In this document: positions 5,732 to 7,516 of the stretch, one piece after another
Numbering within the stretch: the stretch's first letter is position 1
How the letters are laid out: each line of letters starts with the position of its first letter
Source of the DNA: Oscillospiraceae bacterium
GTDB taxonomy: Bacteria; Bacillota; Clostridia; Oscillospirales; Acutalibacteraceae
Assembly: GCA_003520555.1 (NCBI GenBank)
Contig: DOUO01000172.1
Span: 3,837-11,352, forward strand
Direction: 5' to 3'
DNA: 7,516 nucleotides
Position numbers and translations under genes: made by a program
Notes under the pieces: generated by a model
Databases searched by the model: none
Told to the model about the DNA's origin: nothing
What the model saw: only the letters and a program-made list of their open reading frames with translations

Positions 5732-5740
5732 AAAGAGGTG
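5732..5740 (+). promoter_or_regulatory. Ribosome binding site fixing the AraC-family gene start
   Basis: AAAGAGGTG ends 5 nt before ATG 5746. The longer frame's GTG at 5740 begins on the last base of this site, so it cannot be the start. Confidence 0.8.
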
Positions 5741-5745
5741 TGAAA

Positions 5746-6588
5746 ATGAGTCTGGAATTATACAAAGCAACATCGCCGTCAAATTCGGCTTTTAGGGTGG
5801 TTTGCGGAAAAATGGTTGTAAACGGCAATCAAAATGTCCATCACGAGGCAATATTCGGAAGGTTAAAGTCCGGAGAAGTGACGCTTGAAATCAGCAACGC
5901 AACAATACCGCTTAAGCTCAACGACATATTTTTTATCGCTCCAAACAATAAATATAGGCTTTCGGGCGACGCTGATTCGGTAATCAACGTTGTTTCGCTT
6001 AACTTCACAAATCCTGCCGCGGTTACTCAGGATTTTATTCCCCAAAGCATTATCCGCGCGCTTATTAACGGTCATTGTACCAATTGCGCGATTATTCACT
6101 CTGAGCACGAAGCCTTTAGTACAATGTATAATTGTATGCGTATTGTAAACAAAGCCGAAACCGAAAAGGGTGAATTCTTCCAGCTTCAGGTTTACGCCAA
6201 GATGTATGAATTGTTTTATGAGCTGTTCGCGAATAATTATGTTAAAATCATCGACGCCGAAACCAAGAGCAAAAAATACCGCGCGCTCATGCGCGTAACC
6301 AACTACATTGACGAACACTATACCGAAGGTATTTCGCTTGAGAATGTAGCCGAAGCAACCGGCATAAGCCGTTACTATGTTTCTCACTTGTTTAAGGAGC
6401 TCATGGGCACTACCTTTGTGGGATATGTTAACGAGCTCAGGCTCAACCGCGCCGCAATGCTTTTGGTGACAACCGACAAGCCGATTATTGAAATCGCTTC
6501 GCTGTCCGGCTTTAATAATTTATCGAACTTCAACCGTGCCTTTAAAATGCACTTCGGAAGAACTCCGTCGTCCTACCGCAAGGCATAA
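5746..6588 (+). CDS. AraC family transcriptional regulator with N-terminal cupin-like sensor
   Basis: A 280-residue DNA-binding regulator. The N-terminal part (about residues 15-95) is beta-rich and looks like an AraC-type cupin ligand pocket (HHEAIFGRLKSGEVTLEI, then LNDIFFIAPNNKYRL). A helical linker follows (about 100-178). The C-terminal AraC/XylS domain (about 183-280) holds two helix-turn-helices: ISLENVAEATGISRYYVSHL (197-216), and the signature IIEIASLSGFNNLSNFNRAF (247-266) followed by FGRTPSSYRKA. Length and domain order are those of sugar-responsive regulators of Firmicutes; the inducer cannot be predicted. It has its own perfect-consensus promoter, a direct-repeat candidate operator and a terminator, so it is monocistronic. 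The next gene downstream, in the same direction, encodes a dockerin protein that it might regulate (inference from position only). Confidence 0.93.
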   Translation: MSLELYKATSPSNSAFRVVCGKMVVNGNQNVHHEAIFGRLKSGEVTLEISNATIPLKLNDIFFIAPNNKYRLSGDADSVINVVSLNFTNPAAVTQDFIPQSIIRALINGHCTNCAIIHSEHEAFSTMYNCMRIVNKAETEKGEFFQLQVYAKMYELFYELFANNYVKIIDAETKSKKYRALMRVTNYIDEHYTEGISLENVAEATGISRYYVSHLFKELMGTTFVGYVNELRLNRAAMLLVTTDKPIIEIASLSGFNNLSNFNRAFKMHFGRTPSSYRKA

Positions 6589-6605
6589 ACACAGTAGTAT
6601 TTAAC

Positions 6606-6635
6606 AGACCGTTTCCGTGTGAAGCGGTCTTTCTT
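6606..6635 (+). terminator. Intrinsic terminator of the AraC-family gene
   Basis: A 10-bp stem, AGACCGTTTC (6606-6615) with GAAGCGGTCT (6621-6630), containing one G-U pair and a 5-nt loop, then TTTCTTATT. It lies 17 nt after the stop codon. Confidence 0.88.
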
Positions 6636-6812
6636 ATTATAAAAAAAGCAGTGGTGTTTTCCGACAAAAAAGAAGCGTAATATTTATGCAAAACGACAAT
6701 AAAAGATTATATATTTGTTGAAATTATCAAATATAGGTTAAAGAATTATTTTGATGATGGGTAAAATGTAAAAATATGATACAATTTTTTGAAAAAACAG
6801 CAAAGAAATATA
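6636..6812. other. AT-rich intergenic region with no gene
   Basis: The 300 bp between the AraC gene stop and the dockerin gene start contains a terminator at its left end and a promoter at its right end. This middle part is strongly AT-rich and shows no coding signal: a TTG-started frame from 6789 has no ribosome site and overlaps the real downstream gene. The only ordered element is an 8-bp inverted repeat, TATATTTG (6710-6717) and CAAATATA (6728-6735). A TGATACAAT at 6777-6785 resembles an extended -10 box but lacks a -35 partner. Confidence 0.6.
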
Positions 6813-6847
6813 TTGCATTTTAAAGCGACCTTTGGTATAATTATAAT
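6813..6847 (+). promoter_or_regulatory. Promoter of the dockerin protein gene
   Basis: A poor -35, TTGCAT (6813-6818), sits 17 bp from a perfect extended -10, TGGTATAAT (6833-6841). A second TATAAT overlaps at 6842-6847. The predicted start is near 6848-6854, with a leader of about 35-41 nt. A weak -35 with a strong -10 suits activator-dependent control. Confidence 0.7.
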
Positions 6848-6864
6848 GTTCATTTATATGTTCA
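6846..6864. repeat. ATGTTCA direct repeat at predicted transcription start
   Basis: ATGTTCA at 6846-6852 and 6858-6864, 12 bp apart, overlapping the second -10 box and predicted start of the dockerin gene. It is a possible regulator site; chance is not excluded in this AT-rich DNA. Confidence 0.35.
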
Positions 6865-6888
6865 ACTATAAAAAGGAGGAATTCTTAA

Positions 6889-7516
6889 ATGCAAAAACAC
6901 AAAAGAGTTATCAGCTTAGTTTTGGCTCTTATGATTGCTTTGTCATGTTTCACATGCCTTGGCTCCGTAACTGCCTTTGCTGCTGACGACGCAAAATTGC
7001 AGATGGGTGATGTTAACGGCGACGGCGATATTGATATCGACGACGCGTCAATGCTTCAAATCCATCTTATAAGCCCGCAGAGAGCTAATTTATCTGCCGA
7101 GCAGCTCAGAGTTGCCGATGTAAACGGTGACGGTGAGGTTGACTCAGACGATGTTACAACAATTCAGCTCTATCTTTTAGGTCGTGTAGACTTTGTTGAG
7201 CCCACAGAGCCCGTTACCGAGCCTGTTACAGAACCCGTAACCGAGCCCGTTACAGAGCCTGAGACACAGATTGCTACAGATACAGAACCCGTAACCGAGC
7301 CTGTTGAAGAAGCTGTTTACAGCATCGCAGGTCAGCCCGACGAAGTATTCGGCGGCTGGGACGCTACAAACGTAGCAACAGAAATGACCAAGAACGACGA
7401 CGGCACATACAGCTATACAACAGCTATGGAGCCCGTAAATGAAGCACAGTTCAAGGTAATCAAGAACCACAGCTGGGATACATCATACGGCCCCAACGGC
7501 AGCAACTTTGTATTCA
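6889..7516 (+). CDS. Secreted protein: N-terminal dockerin, VTEP linker, starch-binding (X25-like) module; 3' end missing
   Basis: 209 residues are visible and the frame runs off the window. A signal peptide (1-31: basic MQKHKR, hydrophobic core, AFA cleavage site) is followed at once by a type I dockerin-like domain (about 39-100). It has two calcium loops, DVNGDGDIDIDD (41-52) and DVNGDGEVDSDD (77-88), each followed by a helix (ASMLQIHLI; VTTIQLYLLGR). A linker of repeated VTEP units (104-140) leads to VYSIAGQP...GGWDA...MTKNDDGTYSY...FKVIKNHSWDTSYG (143-201). This pattern resembles the X25 modules of pullulanases and amylosome proteins and, less specifically, CBM26-type starch-binding domains. 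It probably docks to a cohesin scaffold outside the cell and holds an alpha-glucan. Catalytic or further binding modules may lie past the window. ATG 6889 has AAGGAGG 9 nt upstream. Dockerin identity is secure; glucan specificity is less so. Confidence 0.88.
   Translation, partial: MQKHKRVISLVLALMIALSCFTCLGSVTAFAADDAKLQMGDVNGDGDIDIDDASMLQIHLISPQRANLSAEQLRVADVNGDGEVDSDDVTTIQLYLLGRVDFVEPTEPVTEPVTEPVTEPVTEPETQIATDTEPVTEPVEEAVYSIAGQPDEVFGGWDATNVATEMTKNDDGTYSYTTAMEPVNEAQFKVIKNHSWDTSYGPNGSNFVF
7198..7308 (+). repeat. 12-bp repeats encoding the VTEP linker
   Basis: Units of 12 bp (GAGCCCGTTACC and variants) encode E-P-V-T at 7207-7254, a variant at 7255-7266, and two more at 7285-7308. Neighbouring units differ mostly at silent third positions, while a 21-bp stretch recurs exactly at 7227-7247 and 7281-7301, pointing to a past 54-bp duplication within the linker. 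Confidence 0.85.

Noticed and set aside
5654..5745. The 92-nt leader of the AraC gene as a possible riboswitch
   Set aside because: No stable stem, terminator or anti-terminator pair was found; only the short direct repeat stands out.
5863..6387. A 174-codon minus-strand frame inside the AraC-family gene
   Set aside because: The opposite strand encodes a complete AraC regulator with clear motifs, ribosome site, promoter and terminator; the antisense product matches no family I know.
6948..6950. Cys20 of the dockerin protein as a lipoprotein attachment site
   Set aside because: The context ALSC lacks the usual Leu at -3 of a lipobox, and a standard AFA cleavage site follows at residue 31.
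6789..6986. A 65-codon frame starting at TTG upstream of the dockerin gene
   Set aside because: No ribosome site, it spans the promoter and ribosome site of the real gene, and it overlaps the signal peptide coding in another frame.
7177..7470. A Cys/Gly/Leu-rich minus-strand frame with a repeat
   Set aside because: It is the mirror of the VTEP linker and binding module, whose frame is unambiguous.

Overview
The window looks like chromosomal DNA from a gut-type anaerobic Firmicute (class Clostridia), most likely Ruminococcus or a close Oscillospiraceae relative. Evidence: purine-rich AGGAGG-type ribosome sites, sigma-A promoters with 17-bp spacers, a DUF6465 protein with a histone-H1-like Lys/Ala tail, a CpXC protein, and a secreted protein with a dockerin and a Thr/Glu/Pro/Val linker. 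The species cannot be fixed from this sequence. I saw no rRNA, tRNA, CRISPR array, insertion sequence or phage gene.

Layout. (1) 1-639 is the C-terminal part of a citrate synthase, cut by the window edge and followed by a hairpin. (2) 689-1354 is a DUF1275/YoaK-type membrane protein. It converges on a CpXC-motif zinc-ribbon-like protein (1389-2087, minus) across one two-way terminator. (3) A compact divergent promoter region (2088-2226) separates the CpXC gene from a coiled-coil protein of unknown function with an acidic Ala/Pro/Glu tail (2227-2772). (4) That gene converges on a DUF6465 protein with a very basic tail (2927-3325, minus). Each has its own terminator, and the DUF6465 gene has a perfect-consensus promoter. 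(5) 3615-5574 is a probable two-gene operon: an AEC-family transporter and a WYL-domain regulator 16 bp downstream. A perfect 7-bp inverted repeat brackets the -10 box of its promoter. (6) 5746-6588 is an AraC-family regulator with its own perfect-consensus promoter and a CGTTTGC direct repeat one helical turn apart near the predicted transcription start. (7) After a terminator and about 300 bp of AT-rich DNA, 6889-7516 starts a secreted protein: signal peptide, N-terminal dockerin, VTEP-repeat linker and a starch-binding (X25-like) module, cut by the window end.

How they may work together. The transporter-WYL pair reads as a self-regulated uptake or efflux unit. The AraC regulator lies just upstream of the dockerin protein in the same direction and could control it, or carbohydrate use more broadly, but nothing in the sequence proves this. 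The dockerin plus glucan-binding module suggests a part of a cohesin-dockerin complex on starch or a related polysaccharide (amylosome- or cellulosome-like). Several start codons were moved from the longest open frame to an internal ATG or GTG that has a well-placed ribosome site. No clearly new multi-gene system is evident. The best leads are the N-terminal-dockerin glucan-binding protein, the predicted operators, and the convergent pair with oppositely charged tails.
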